A program made the translations under genes and the position numbers. Under the pieces are notes generated by a model, which ran no database searches, was not told the DNA's origin, and saw only the letters and a list, made by a program, of their open reading frames with translations. This document shows, piece by piece, positions 38,388 to 48,599 of a stretch of DNA of 64,000 nt. The first letter of the stretch is position 1; each line of letters opens with the position of its first letter. Origin of the DNA: Glandiceps talaboti (taxonomy: Eukaryota; Hemichordata; Enteropneusta; Spengelidae); assembly GCF_964340395.1 (NCBI RefSeq), contig NC_135564.1:22113942-22177941 (forward strand), in the 5' to 3' direction.

Positions 38388-39020
38388 CAGACTAGGGTAT
38401 GGACAATCTTGCTGCCAGACTAAGATATGGGTAGTCTCGCTGCCAGACTAGGGTATGGATAGCCTCGCTGCCAGACTAGGGTATGGGTAGTCTCGATGCC
38501 AGACTAGAGTATGGGTAGTCTCGCTGCCAGACTAGGGTATGGGTAGTCTCGCTGCCAGACTAGGGTATGGGTAGTCTCGCTGCCAGACTAGGATATGGGT
38601 AGTCTTGCTGCCACACTAGGATATGGGTAGTCTTGCTGCCAGACTAGGGTATGGATAGTCTCGCTGCCAGACTAGGGTATGGGTAGTCTCGCTGCCAGAC
38701 TAGAGTATGGGTAGTCTCGCTGCCAGACTAGGGTATGGGTAGTCTCGATGCCAGACTAGGGTATGGGTAGTCTCGCTGCCAGACTAGGGTATGGGTAGTC
38801 TCGCTGCCACACTAGGGTATGGGTAGTCTTGCTGCCAGACTAGGGTATGGGTAGTCTTGCTGCCAGACTAGGGTATGGGTAGTCTTGCTGCCAGACTAGG
38901 GTATGGGTAGTCTTGCTGCCAGACTAGGGTATGGTTAGTCTCGATGCCAGACTAGGGTGTGGATAGTCTCGATGCCAGACTAGGGTATGGGTAGTCTTGC
39001 TGCCAGACTAGGGTATGGGT
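38388..39020. repeat. 28-bp minisatellite, about 22 copies
   Basis: The unit is TCTCGCTGCCAGACTAGGGT plus ATGGGTAG. TCTTGCTGCC and TCTCGATGCC variants form blocks. The sequence is unrelated to the other two 28-bp arrays. Confidence 0.96.
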
Positions 39021-39723
39021 GGCTGCAACAATTGTAACTTTGTTTTTATTCACAATACCTTCTTAGTCTTCTTTATATTTTATTTTGTGTGACTCAACAT
39101 TTTTCGTTTTTACTTTTTTATTTCTGGCAAAGAAAAACAAAGCTACAATTCTATTATTGAACAAGGCCAATCTAAAATCTCTCGGCAATTATTTTCATGG
39201 TTTTCTCATAAAAATAGTCAATTCCTTAGCTTCAGTTATCGTTGCAATTGCGAAATTCACTACGTACATGTACAAGTACTTGATTCTGTTCATTTTCTGT
39301 TCAAAACAGCAATAAATACTCTCAGAGTCCTTCTCAGCAACCATTGCGACATTGTTCTAGTACTTGGAGCATGCGCAGTATTAATCAACATGTCCACCGA
39401 ATTTGAAAATTTAGCTGTAGCGTGGAGAATATAGTACGATTTCCACTTGAAAATACATTGAGGAATATTTGATCAAGAGCGACACATTTATAGACTAAGA
39501 CATAGGATATGCTTGACATTCAAAAAGGCGAGGGATATTGTCTACAAAACAGTTTGAATGTGTTCAGGATCCTGAACACATATCTGATACGAGCTTACAC
39601 ATGATAGCTTTGTAGCGGTGGGCCGAGAGGGATGTAGCGAAACCACTGCAGTACTGCATCTAGGGTATGGGTGGTTTTGATTTATACCAAAAATTTGTGC
39701 ACAGTCTTGTGTTTTCCTTATAG
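39021..39723. other. Intergenic or intronic sequence
   Basis: No gene recognised. If the SMAD gene extends left as inferred, this is part of its intron 1. Confidence 0.45.
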
Positions 39724-39793
39724 GAGGAACCATAACAGAGTGGGATGAAGACGTGTCAGAATCGGAGCGCATATTTCCAGAGCTGTATCCAGG
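39724..39793 (+). CDS. Candidate internal exon (70 bp), gene unknown
   Basis: A pyrimidine-rich tract with TTTTCCTTATAG precedes 39,724, and a strong donor GTAAGT starts at 39,794. One frame is open across all 70 bases and reads GTITEWDEDVSESERIFPEL followed by YPG, a composition that looks like real protein; the other two frames hit stops. The exon starts after two bases of a codon and ends with two bases of the next. I do not recognise the protein. It would be on the plus strand, opposite to and possibly inside intron 1 of the SMAD gene, so it would belong to a different gene. No partner exon was found. It may be chance. Confidence 0.35.
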
Positions 39794-40660
39794 GTAAGTT
39801 TAGAAGGGGTACTAACTGTAACATTCATATGTAATTAGTGTTGATTGGGGGAAGTCCCCATTTCATGTCAGCAGCATGGCAGTCAGTTTATGACAGTACC
39901 AACATAAAGTAATCCCTTCACCAAACATACAAGTACAATATTTGATGACACTACTAAAATAACTGACATAATTCTACTGCATGTGGCATATCAAGTATCC
40001 CTATTCAACTTGTATAACTGTTTCTATTGTACACAAATTATTTGTTGTCCTAGATCAATACTATTACTAGTACCTAGACATATATTGCAATTGTTTGTGT
40101 GATGGTCGAAAACCACAGGACGAGATTTTATGCATCACTGCATAAATGATAAGACCACTTACAAAACTTCTTTAGTCTTCAGATTGGGCAAATCTTATAT
40201 TTGTTCCTTTACACTTTATGAATGTGATATTGAATTTAACCCTCGTAACCTAGACAACATCAATGTCCCGTAAATTTACAATGGCATCATTGCCCTCGGT
40301 ACCCATCACTGTGTTCATCACACGCCGCCAGTGTTCTGTTTACATAAATTACATACACATGTACGATCTGGCACTCACGTGTGCTTCAAAATATTGATAT
40401 GTGTAATATTGGTCAGAAATAACGACTTGGACAAATTTGCAGTAGCGATCAAACAATTGAATTATAAAAAAAGCTGTTGGTATAAAATTGATGTTCACAT
40501 GGATAACAACACAAGACTTGTAAGTAAATATACACACGAGTGATCGCAGATTGAACGTGATGATCACCAGGGGCGAAGTAGCCATCGTCCAGTCTAAGAT
40601 AAACATTATTGTCAACATCAAACACAAACACAAACAAAAATAAAAATGATGTATCCTTAC
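39794..40660 (-). other. Start of inferred SMAD intron 1
   Basis: The donor is GTAAGG (minus strand, 40,660 down to 40,655). The remainder is AT-rich without a recognisable exon on the minus strand. Confidence 0.55.
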
Positions 40661-40857
40661 CTTGGGATAGTAACACACTTGGTATTGGCGTCCTGGTTCG
40701 AAATAGATTTCTCAAGTTCGTCTAGTGTACCAGTCTTCTTCAATCGCTTGACCAAACTTTTAACTGCTTTCTCAGTCCACTTGTCGTCGGCTTCGCCCTT
40801 CTTCCAACCGAGTAGTCGTTTGACGATGGGCGGAGTAAACGGCAACATAGAACTCAT
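40661..40857 (-). CDS. Smad2/3: Smad2/3 first coding exon (MH1 domain N-terminus)
   Basis: The minus strand encodes 65 complete residues from the ATG at 40,857-40,855. The key stretch [18 protein letters not shown] and the later [20 protein letters not shown] and NTKCVTIP are characteristic of the MH1 start of Smad2/Smad3. Family knowledge: these R-SMADs are phosphorylated by TGF-beta/activin/nodal receptors, pair with Smad4 and bind DNA through MH1 to control transcription in the nucleus. The exon stops after two bases of an Arg codon (AG) at GTAAGG, matching the phase I recall for vertebrate SMAD3 exon 1. The rest of MH1 (DNA-binding hairpin, zinc site), linker and MH2/SSxS tail must lie in exons to the left, none of which I can see in the remaining 40 kb. 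The linker between KKGE and the KW motif is shorter than in human SMAD3. The start is chosen because family members begin MSS at this point. Confidence 0.94.
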
Positions 40858-41460
40858 TTTCTATACAAGAAACGGCTATTCAGGTCCCTTCCTGCAGCCG
40901 AGAAACGATAACCTTTCGTAAGTATAGGGATAAATACGAAAGATATTAGAATAAATTGACGATCAGTTTTCGTCGATGGACTGGTCAGGCTGCTACCGAT
41001 TTGCAGTACCTAGACATTGACCTATTAACGCAATACTCAGCGCAAAGTCATGTATAAGTACGCAAGGTCACCAAATAAAACAGGAGACGTCTGTTCTTCT
41101 TTCGTGTTCTTACCTTTGAAAATCTCGTAGGTTTTTTCAAAATACAATTAACAGCGACTTCGTCGGTTTGGTTAAGTTTCGTGAATGAGAATAAGTCAGA
41201 AACCGGAACAAAACAGACGACCACTCACCCACGCGTGCGTATATCAGTTTGGAATAAAGGTAAACTGGCCCACTTACAGTGATTTACATAATACGATTGA
41301 CAGTTCCAATCAGCTGGGTCGTTCCATTCGTGAAAATAGACCAATTGGCGTATAGTTTAGAGCATTTCACGCGTACACAATACCATGACGTCATCGGTTT
41401 TTTTTGGCGATTCATAGGGGGAGTGACGTTTAGGTCACACAGGGTCAATATTAATGAATA
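40858..41460 (-). promoter_or_regulatory. Presumed 5'UTR and promoter of the Smad2/3 gene
   Basis: Positional inference from the first coding exon. The region has a higher density of CG dinucleotides than the surrounding sequence (for example ACGCGTGCG near 41,231). It also has CCAAT-type motifs (CCAATCAG near 41,306 and palindromic CCAATTGG at about 41,341-41,348) and a full CRE palindrome at 41,386. No TATA box could be assigned with confidence and the transcription start is unknown. Confidence 0.45.
41386..41393. promoter_or_regulatory. CRE-type palindrome TGACGTCA
   Basis: Perfect CREB/ATF consensus about 530 bp upstream of the Smad2/3 ATG. A second perfect copy lies at 42,754-42,761. 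Function is inferred from the motif only. Confidence 0.4.
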
Positions 41461-43299
41461 GGGCTAGGGAAGTCCCTTTTGCCTTACATGGCTAAATGGC
41501 CCACACCTTGAAGAGTCCATGAAACGGGAAACGCTCTGTTTCGACGATTTCCGGTTTGATAGTGTTCAATACTGGACGTCACCATGGTTTTGCACATCGT
41601 TTACTATCAACATTCGTATGTTGTTTCGTTGTAATTTATGTAAATTCTTTGTTTGCCGTCGCTTGCGGATCGCCGGGTAGATTTAGAAGAAACATAAATT
41701 TCGTTGTGCTCAAAATGCCGTACAAATATCTTCAGAATAACTACACACATGACACATATCACTTTATATTTCACCAGTGTAGGAAACTTAGGTACACACA
41801 GAAAATGAAACAACAGGAAAGTGAATTATTTCAAGACATCCTAACATTGTTGTTTTTTTCTGTTTGGAGTATTTGACTCGAAATTCAAGGACGGCAAATC
41901 AAAGCATTGAAATTAATGGAACCTAACTTGGAAATATAGTGGAATATAATTTTAAGAGAAGTTAACGACATTTTCTTTTACAATCCTGAAAATGAATTAA
42001 ACTCAAAACATTTTAAGAATATGACACGTTAATAAATAATAATAAAATCAAAAATATCTGCCAAGGAACTGGTCACAGTGTAAACACCAAGCCATATTGA
42101 AACTTAATCAAAAGTTTGGTAGTATGCTATTTTCGTGGGTGAAAATATATAAAACATTAACATATAAATGATGTTACTATACTTTAACAGTAAATTTGAT
42201 GTTGTTGGTTGTGTTACTATACCCTCTGAAGGTATAATAAAGTTCATGGACTAACACAACGAGTTTCAACCACAGTAACACGTAGAGCATAATACCATAC
42301 ACAGGCACTCGAATCAATCTGTATAATAAAATATTACTTAGAAGTTGTTGTTTTAGTATAAGAGCTTTTATTCCAGATTATACATATATACAGAGTGTTG
42401 AAATGTCGTGGTACTACTAAAACTGATTTAGGCACATATTCGATTTTACATGTATATCACCATAATCTCCGATGTGTAAAATAGTACATCAAGCTACTGT
42501 GGTTTCAGGCTTTGCCGTCGGCCAAAGTTGATACAACAGTTGGCGTGGGTAATAAATATAATCCAACTTTATAAACAGTCTTATTATAGCATAGGTAGGG
42601 TCTATGGTTATAGGCAGCAAGACAGTGTTATGAGTAAACGGAAGTAGTTACGACACATTTTGAAGAAGTGTCACTTTACCACCTGCGGAGATCGGATTAA
42701 TAGCAAAGGGTCATTCAGGGGTCATTGTGGTTTACCATTACATTCCTTGAACATGACGTCATATTTGGTCCATCCTGGACTGCACTGTGTACGAGAAGTA
42801 TACACGGTGTACCCATGGATGTAATCAATAAGGCAGTCTGGATGCCAACGTGGTTTCTAACTAATGTGAGTGGAGGTGTAAATGGTAACGATACCGTAGT
42901 TCTGGATGTATATACTACGATGTTCGACATGTCTTCCCTGAGAGGGAAGACGTGTCGATCCTCGAAGCATGGAGGTATAACCCACATACTTCCATGTTAA
43001 GTTGTAGCATATACATCCACAGCTATAAACGATACGGGATCGGACTAGGCTGTCAATAAAGGGGTCTTATCTCCAATGTAATAATGCTAACCAGAGCATT
43101 TATTCCTGAAAAGAGTGGTTTAAATGAGATAAAATGATATATCGTTAATGTGCATTTAAAACACACTGAATCTATCATTCTTTAAGGTCTGTCAAATCGC
43201 CACAGAGGATCACCAAAAAAATAGCGCCAATGGTGTTGTAGCACAACTGTACAGTTTTTAAAAATATTTATCCACATGATGATCCATGCCGAATCATTT
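41461..43299. other. Unique sequence, no gene recognised
   Basis: ORFs of 90-106 codons occur at 41,556-41,876 and on both strands of 42,715-43,000. The latter overlap antisense over nearly their full length and neither has a recognisable motif. No exon of the SMAD gene or a divergent neighbour was identified. Confidence 0.45.
42925..42957. repeat. 15-bp inverted repeat with 3-base loop
   Basis: CGACATGTCTTCCCT, loop GAG, AGGGAAGACGTGTCG; one wobble pair. A stable hairpin is possible in either strand. No following T-run and no known element context. Confidence 0.75.
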
Positions 43300-43584
43300 G
43301 CTGAATGATTGATTATCTAGTTGCCTATCCAGCCCTGCTATTATCTTTGCAATATACGCGATCATTTGGCTGTTGCTATGAGCGAGGTTATGTGTTACAC
43401 ATATCTGCATACATTGTTTTTAATGTTTGTTCACTTGTCTATGAACCCCTGATGTTATCTTTGCGATATACATCATCATTTGGCTGTTGCTATGGGTGTG
43501 GTCTTGGTCCTAGGCACATTTACATACATTTTTGAATGTTTACTCACCTGCCTACCAGATGATGATGTTATTTTAGCGAAATAA
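43300..43584. repeat. Tandem repeat of about 122 bp, interrupted by element E2
   Basis: Units contain TATCTTTGCAATATACGCGA, TCATTTGGCTGTTGCTATG, TACATTGTTTTTAATG and TGTTCACTTG. Two units precede element E2; a third starts (GATGTTATTTTAGCGAAA) and resumes after the element at 44,626 (ACTGGCTTTGATTGTTGCTA). Confidence 0.75.
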
Positions 43585-44625
43585 GGGAGCGATCAGTTTT
43601 TTACGGCCGGGGGCGGTAAATCGGGGGGGGGGCACCTTAATTTGGGACTCAAAGAAGGGGGGGGGTCATGATTTTTACAAAGTGAATAAAGGGGGGGGTC
43701 ACCTTATTTTCAACAACTGAACGAAATCATGAACCACCCTGCTGTACTTAGATTTCCATACAACAAATGTATGTGCATACAATAAACCATAAACAATGGC
43801 TATAAATATATGTTCAAATATAACATAAACTCTTTGTCTCTTGATACATCCCAAGCATATGATATGGAGTCATAACACCGCACCTTTTAAGCAACAGTTT
43901 TGTTAGAAATGACTTCTCAATATTGCAGGCCATGGGTTGCATGGTGTCATCATGTGATTAAAAAAAACTTGCATGTGTAGCTGTACACGTAACACATAAG
44001 AAATGAAATACCTTGAAATTTACTGGATGGACTGACTCTCTAAAATCTGTGCCTCCATTGACCTGAACATGTTGAATTGCACAGAAACAAAGCCAATAGA
44101 GACACACTTTCAAACAATTTATTTTATTTAATGAATTTGTATCTCTAAATGGTAACTGACCTCCACTGTGCGTGTTTTCCCAAAATTTTCTCACTTTTGA
44201 CTTGATCTTTTTTTATTATTTGTGTCAATATGATTTGAAATGATTTAAACTTTTGAAACCCTAAAATTAGTGATACTTTTATGATATAACTAAGTTGTGT
44301 TTTACTTCTGAATGTTGCTCTAAATGGCCTCCAAATGGTGTTCATTTTTCAAAAAGCTCTTACAGTAGGAGGGGGACACCCCTCCCAACCTCCCCACTAT
44401 GCAGTGTGCTGTAATATGCTTTGAGAATCTAGAGTGTCTTTTGCAAGCACAACAAGAATATTTCTTGTCAACAGATGTCGGGGGGGGGGGGGGTTCAGTG
44501 GGTTTTTTTATTTGTCAGAGGGGGGGTTTGACTGTTTTGTGGATGAATCACAGGGGTTCACTATTTTTAAGTACAACACGAACAAGAAGTCACCGGCCCA
44601 CCACTGGCCGTAAAAACTGCCTCCC
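43585..44625. mobile_element. Element E2: 1.04-kb GGG-TIR element, TAA duplication
   Basis: The left end is GGGAGCGATCAGTTTTTTAC then GGCC. The right end, read inward, is GGGAGGCAGTTTTTACGGCC. TAA flanks both sides (43,582-43,584 and 44,626-44,628), and the host repeat unit is restored when it is removed. G homopolymers of 8-12 lie inside both ends. No transposase ORF. A TAA/TTA duplication with G-rich ends fits PIF/Harbinger-type non-autonomous elements. Confidence 0.8.
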
Positions 44626-45032
44626 TAAACTGGCTTTGATTGTTGCTATAAAGGGTGTGGTCATGGGTGCTAGGGCCAATTGTGTCAAAATGTTTAGAAC
44701 AAAATTTGCAGAATAACACTTCCAGAAACTTGTCACCAAATTTCAGTCTCATTGACCAAGTACTTTTTGACAAGTTTTTGAGAAAAATTCACATTTTTAC
44801 ACCTAATTTGCATATCACAGATGATATCTTAATATGTCTTCATCTATACACCCCTAGATGCATCCCCATTAAATTTCAGCCCAATCTGCTCTGTAGTTAC
44901 ACCCAATCTGTGAAATTGCCCAATTCATGAAATGGGTAGGTAACTTTGCCCAGTTCATGAAATTGTCAATCGTGTAATTTCACCCCTTTTAGATCTTAAT
45001 ATACACTCTCATTTGTATAAGGTTGACCATTA
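44626..45032. other. Remainder of interrupted repeat, then dispersed AT-rich sequence
   Basis: The first about 80 bp complete the tandem unit interrupted by E2. The rest (TTTTTGACAAGTTTTTGAG, CCTAATTTGCATATCACAGA) looks like dispersed repeat without coding potential. Confidence 0.5.
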
Positions 45033-45384
45033 GGGACCGGACAGAATTTACGGCAGGGGAGGGGGGGGCCTGGGGAGAAATTGGGGGGGGGCATGAAAAA
45101 AATGGGAGGCTTGAAGGGGGGGCCATGAAAATTCTCATGGTTTGAAAGGGGGGGCCGCGAAATATTTTGTTATTTGAAACAATTTGAAACAAATGAATAT
45201 GTTAGAAAATTTAGCATTGCAGGAGATAGCACTTGATATCGCCTTTAATATTGAATGTCTACACTTTCATTTATGTATTAAAATGGAAGTGTGTACGTTT
45301 GTATGTACCTATTTAGTGAAGCATAAAAACACTACTCAAGATTAATTTGATACACCCTGAATTACTCTTATATACTCCAAGTTG

Positions 45385-45387
<3 letters not shown>

Positions 45388-45427
<40 letters not shown>

Positions 45428-45535
45428 ACACACACACATATGTATACATACATACATACATACATTTTAGCACTGTGGAAACAGGTTCAGTGTGTAATTA
45501 CCATCAAGGATATATATATATATATATATATATAT
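45388..45535. repeat. Microsatellite cluster (CA)n, (ATAC)n, (TA)n
   Basis: (CA)n at about 45,388-45,440, (CATA)n at about 45,444-45,466 and (TA)n at 45,510-45,535, inside element E1. Confidence 0.95.
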
Positions 45536-45659
45536 GGTAATATACTAGCATAGGACCTGTAATTTATGTGATTAAAAAGTGACCTTTTGGTGAAAAATGT
45601 AAATACAAAAACGTCTGGCCAGATTAATTTAGATAGGTGTTTTATTTCTTTCCTTGACA

Positions 45660-45855
45660 CTATTCTTGAGTTTCACTCTCAGACTCACTAGAGTCTGAAG
45701 ATGTGAGGCAAGACTTGTCTTTCTTTCTATCTAAAACCAGTGAAATTAAACTATTTCCCTCCTCAGCATCATCAAATGCATCTATCTGTACTAAATATTG
45801 TAAAGCATTTAGATATCTGCGTGGTGTTAAGTGTTTTTTCATCAGTGACTTTGCA
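45660..45855 (-). CDS. Open C-terminal exon with acidic Ser-rich tail, unknown protein
   Basis: The minus strand has a TTTAG acceptor-like site just before 45,855, then an open frame reading SLMKKHLTPRRYLNALQYLV, then DAFDD, and ending in a Ser/Glu-rich tail (SSDSSESESE) before a TGA/TAA-type stop at 45,660-45,662. The translation looks protein-like, not random. It lies inside transposon E1, head-outward relative to the plus-strand remnant, as if the element had two divergent transcription units. I do not recognise the family and there is no upstream exon in view. It could be the end of a transposon-encoded protein or a captured host exon. Confidence 0.35.
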
Positions 45856-45899
45856 CTAAAGCAATGGAGAGGTATATGAATACTCTAGTCAATATGCAT

Positions 45900-46659
45900 G
45901 GTTGGGACCAGAGATGGTAAGAATTCCACAACCTGTACCAGACCCGGACAGTCCAATGCACTATCTTCCAGTTCATAAGTGTCCAACTGTTGACAGTGAA
46001 GGAAAGCAGAGAGAGGCAGATGACTGGCAACCCAGGTCAAATATCACAAGGAAATTCAGAAAGGGTGAATTGACAACCAAATACAATGTAATAGGTGGAA
46101 GAATTTTCAAAATTATTTTATGTTGATTGCAAACATATTGAAGTATATGTTCAACACCTGCAAAACCTAAAGAATGTTCAAGAAATGAGAATGCGTACAA
46201 GGTTAAGTCAGAAAAAGGAGAAGAAAATCAAGCCGTACCAGGACTATAATTGGCTTGACTTAGTTGTGCATGGAAAGTTAAACTCTCTTCAGGTTGCTGA
46301 ATTAGACAAGTACTTGAAATATCAGCAACTAATACATACATGGTAGGAAGGATGACAAGTTGAAAGCTGTTACATGTGATGTGTTAAGAAGAACTTCAAG
46401 AGAGCAACAGAAGTCAGTGATTGAAAAGAACACAGGTGATGAAAGTGAAGAGGAACTGTGTGACAGTGAAGAAGGAGATATTGTTTTAGAAGAAATTCGT
46501 AGTGATAGTGACACTGATACATCAAGTACTAGTGACAGTGACAGTGAGAGTGACAGCCAATCAAATGAGTCTAGCCATCAAAAAGACCAGGATGGTTCCC
46601 TCATTGTTCAAACTAGATCAGGTAGACTGGCTGGATCATGGAAACTTGCCTTTATATAA
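45900..46659 (+). pseudogene. Transposon protein remnant: coiled/basic, SAP-like and acidic C-terminal region
   Basis: Three overlapping frames make one protein-like stretch. Frame 1 (to about 46,090) has PQPVPDPDSPMHYLPVHK and a basic end RKFRKGELTTKYNV. Frame 2 (about 46,095-46,340) has a helix rich in K/R/E (YVQHLQNLK then basic residues), DYNWLDLVVHGKL, then the SAP-like LNSLQVAELDKYLKYQQL. Frame 3 (to the stop at 46,657-46,659) has HGRKDDKLKAVTCDVLRR, an Asp/Glu/Ser-rich region and a terminal TRSGRLAGSWK. The shifts look recent: one extra base near 46,095 and a 4-base ATAC/ACAT step near 46,335. A homologue with the same order is at 59,315-59,877. The role is not known; SAP-like segments in other proteins bind DNA. 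Confidence 0.7.
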
Positions 46660-47670
46660 ATTCAAGATTATGAATAAAGGGATTGTATTGCAAAGGCTAT
46701 TCATCATTGACACTGCACTTCAAGCTTAATGTGAATGGTTTAGAAAATTGTGAGTAATACTCATCTGATCACTGTACAGTGTATTGAATACAATTCTGAA
46801 TTTGCTGTCCCCATCATGAAGACACAAATGCCTGACACTTAGGTTTAAATATGTATGGTTTTGGAACTGAAAGCATATTGATTACATCTCAGTATTCCAC
46901 AACATTCTGAATTTCTTTGCACTTTCATGAAGTCACAAATGTCTTACAGTTACATGTGTATTGGTAATGCATTTGGTGTAGGAAAGTGAAAGCTATATTT
47001 GTCAGACCTCAGTGTGCATAAAATCCTTAGTTTGCTAGCACTTCATGACATCACAAATGTCTGACATTAGATAGTTATTGTGTTATGAGTATAAATAGAT
47101 ATTTGAATACACTATGTAGGTGATGTGATGTCCTTAGATACTCCCCACAAATGTCCCCACTTCAGTTTTTCACAAATCACGCATGTGAATGTGTGTTTAC
47201 TCTGTGTCTGTGTTTCTGTGTATGTATCAGTGAATGACAGTTTTCTAAAAAACGTCCTCTACAACTACTAAGTTGTTTGGGCTGAAATAGTAACATAATA
47301 GTAGTACCAAAAGAAATATTACAGGTGTGCTACAGTAACAAAAAAAATTGTACTCTTTTTAGTTATTGTAGGGGGCAGGATATTGTGCACTTTTTTTCTC
47401 TTTTTTTTTTTGGGGGGGGGGGCATGAAATTTTTATACTTTTGAAAGGGGGTGGCTGTGAAATTTTGGTCACAGTGGATGGGGGGGCCAGGAAAAAAACC
47501 AAGTCAGAGATAATTTCTCCCCAGGCCCACCCCCTGCCGTAAATTCTGTCCGGTCCCTTATGTCTGTGAATTATCCGAAAACAAATGTTGTACATTTTCG
47601 TAGGAATACTCCAAGAAGTGAATATGTTGTCACAATGGCGTCAAAGCCTTTTGAATATATACAAAATTAA

Positions 47671-48176
47671 ACACACCTCGGTGTTACCCTTAACGAGCAC
47701 CTGGACTTTCAAGTACTAGTAAGTGCTAATGTTTTATCAAAATGTGCTGGTAAAGCACAGGGTGCTGTTGTAAGTAAATTCAAATTCTTATTTTTCACAA
47801 AATTGTACAACACTTGTTTAATCCCTTCCTGACTTGAACGGACAGGGGTTATAATCGTTAATCCACACACAAGTTGTGATAACTTACAGAATAGAGCTTT
47901 ACGTTTCTTACTTGGTGTTCATAGATTTGCCCCTATTCTGGCTATACTAGGTGGTACAGTTTGGCTTTGTGCCAAATATACCAGATGGGTAGAAATGTTG
48001 CGTCTGTGAAACCGTTTCTTAATGCGCCGGATAGTAACAGGCTAACTAGAAAAGTATTTACCTGGAACTATGAACTTTAGAAATATCTGGTCGTCTGAAG
48101 TTAAAAATATTTTTGATTTCATTGATATGGATGACAAGTTTTTAAATACAGTTGTGCTACAACGCCATTGTGAAAT
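47671..48176 (+). pseudogene. LINE reverse transcriptase C-terminal fragment
   Basis: One frame from 47,677 reads LGVTLNEHLDFQVLVSANVL, then KCAGKAQGAVVSKFK, FTKLYNTCLIP and LQNRALRFLLGVHRFAPILA, broken by in-frame stops near 47,832 and 48,015. After a shift, DSNRLTRKVFTWNYEL and WSSEVKNIFDF follow. This order (LGV..LxF, KLY.S/T.. V/IP, NRA.R..LGVH...P..A, SRLT.KVF.WD) is the post-catalytic part of many non-LTR retrotransposon reverse transcriptases as I know the family. The catalytic YxDD core is missing. It is a dead fragment. Confidence 0.8.
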
Positions 48177-48309
48177 CTAAATCAACAGCTGTCCCAAACT
48201 CAATTATAAAAGCCCATTCTGCTTGCAAACCTAAAGATGTGGCAAATCTATTTAATGATTATTTTCAATCGGTTTTCAAGCAGGGTCATCACATTGATAT
48301 TTTCCCCTG
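48177..48309 (+). pseudogene. LINE fragment, region before the RT core
   Basis: It is open from about 48,174 and reads AHSACKPKDVANLFNDYFQS then VFKQGHH, ending at TGA 48,307-48,309. The A-LFN-YF-SVF motif is the segment between endonuclease and reverse transcriptase in non-LTR elements. Here it sits downstream of the C-terminal fragment, in the wrong order for one element, so the two pieces come from two insertions or a rearrangement. Positions 48,310-48,577 show no further recognisable coding. Confidence 0.65.
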
Positions 48310-48599
48310 ATTTCTCTGATATCACTTATAATATTCTCTTTCGATGTTGTTCTTAAGCATCTCCAAATACATATATTTCGATATAGTCTTGCAATTTCAT
48401 GATTTATGCAAGAAATTTAGCTCTATATCTGTGATTCGTCAAGTCCCAATGAAAGTTAGTTGTCAAAAATGTTGTTGAAATGCCCGCCATGCCTCCTATT
48501 CTCAGCACAGGAAAGCTTGCCATCCTCGACTTCACTCGGCTTTCATGATCCCCTACATACCCGGGATATGGCATATGTATGGAAAGCCACAACTGACTT

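Larger units (their letters stand above)
45033..47557. mobile_element. Element E1: 2.5-kb GGG-TIR transposon, TTA duplication
   Basis: The left end GGGACCGGACAGAATTTACG, continuing GCAGGGG, is matched exactly for 27 bp by the inverted right end and then further at GCCTGGGGAGAAATT (about 45 bp in all). TTA lies at 45,030-45,032 and 47,558-47,560. Just inside the left end are GGGGCATGAAAA, CATGAAAATTCTCATGG and GCGAAATATTTTGTT, shared with the arms of the 57.7-60.8 kb element. It carries a frameshifted coding remnant on the plus strand (45,900-46,659) and an opposite-strand open exon (45,660-45,855). No catalytic transposase domain was recognised. A 3-bp TWA duplication fits PIF/Harbinger, but the encoded protein does not prove the class. 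Confidence 0.88.

Noticed and set aside
254-39020. Regular repeats suggesting CRISPR arrays
   Set aside because: Units are contiguous with no unique spacers, the genome is animal-like, and no cas-like gene is present.
1-40660. Looking for Smad2/3 exon 2 on the minus strand
   Set aside because: No segment with the expected Trp/His-rich MH1 continuation and splice sites was seen by eye; absence is not proven.
42715-43000. Pair of antisense ORFs of about 90 codons
   Set aside because: They overlap fully on opposite strands with no recognised motif or splice context; likely chance openness.
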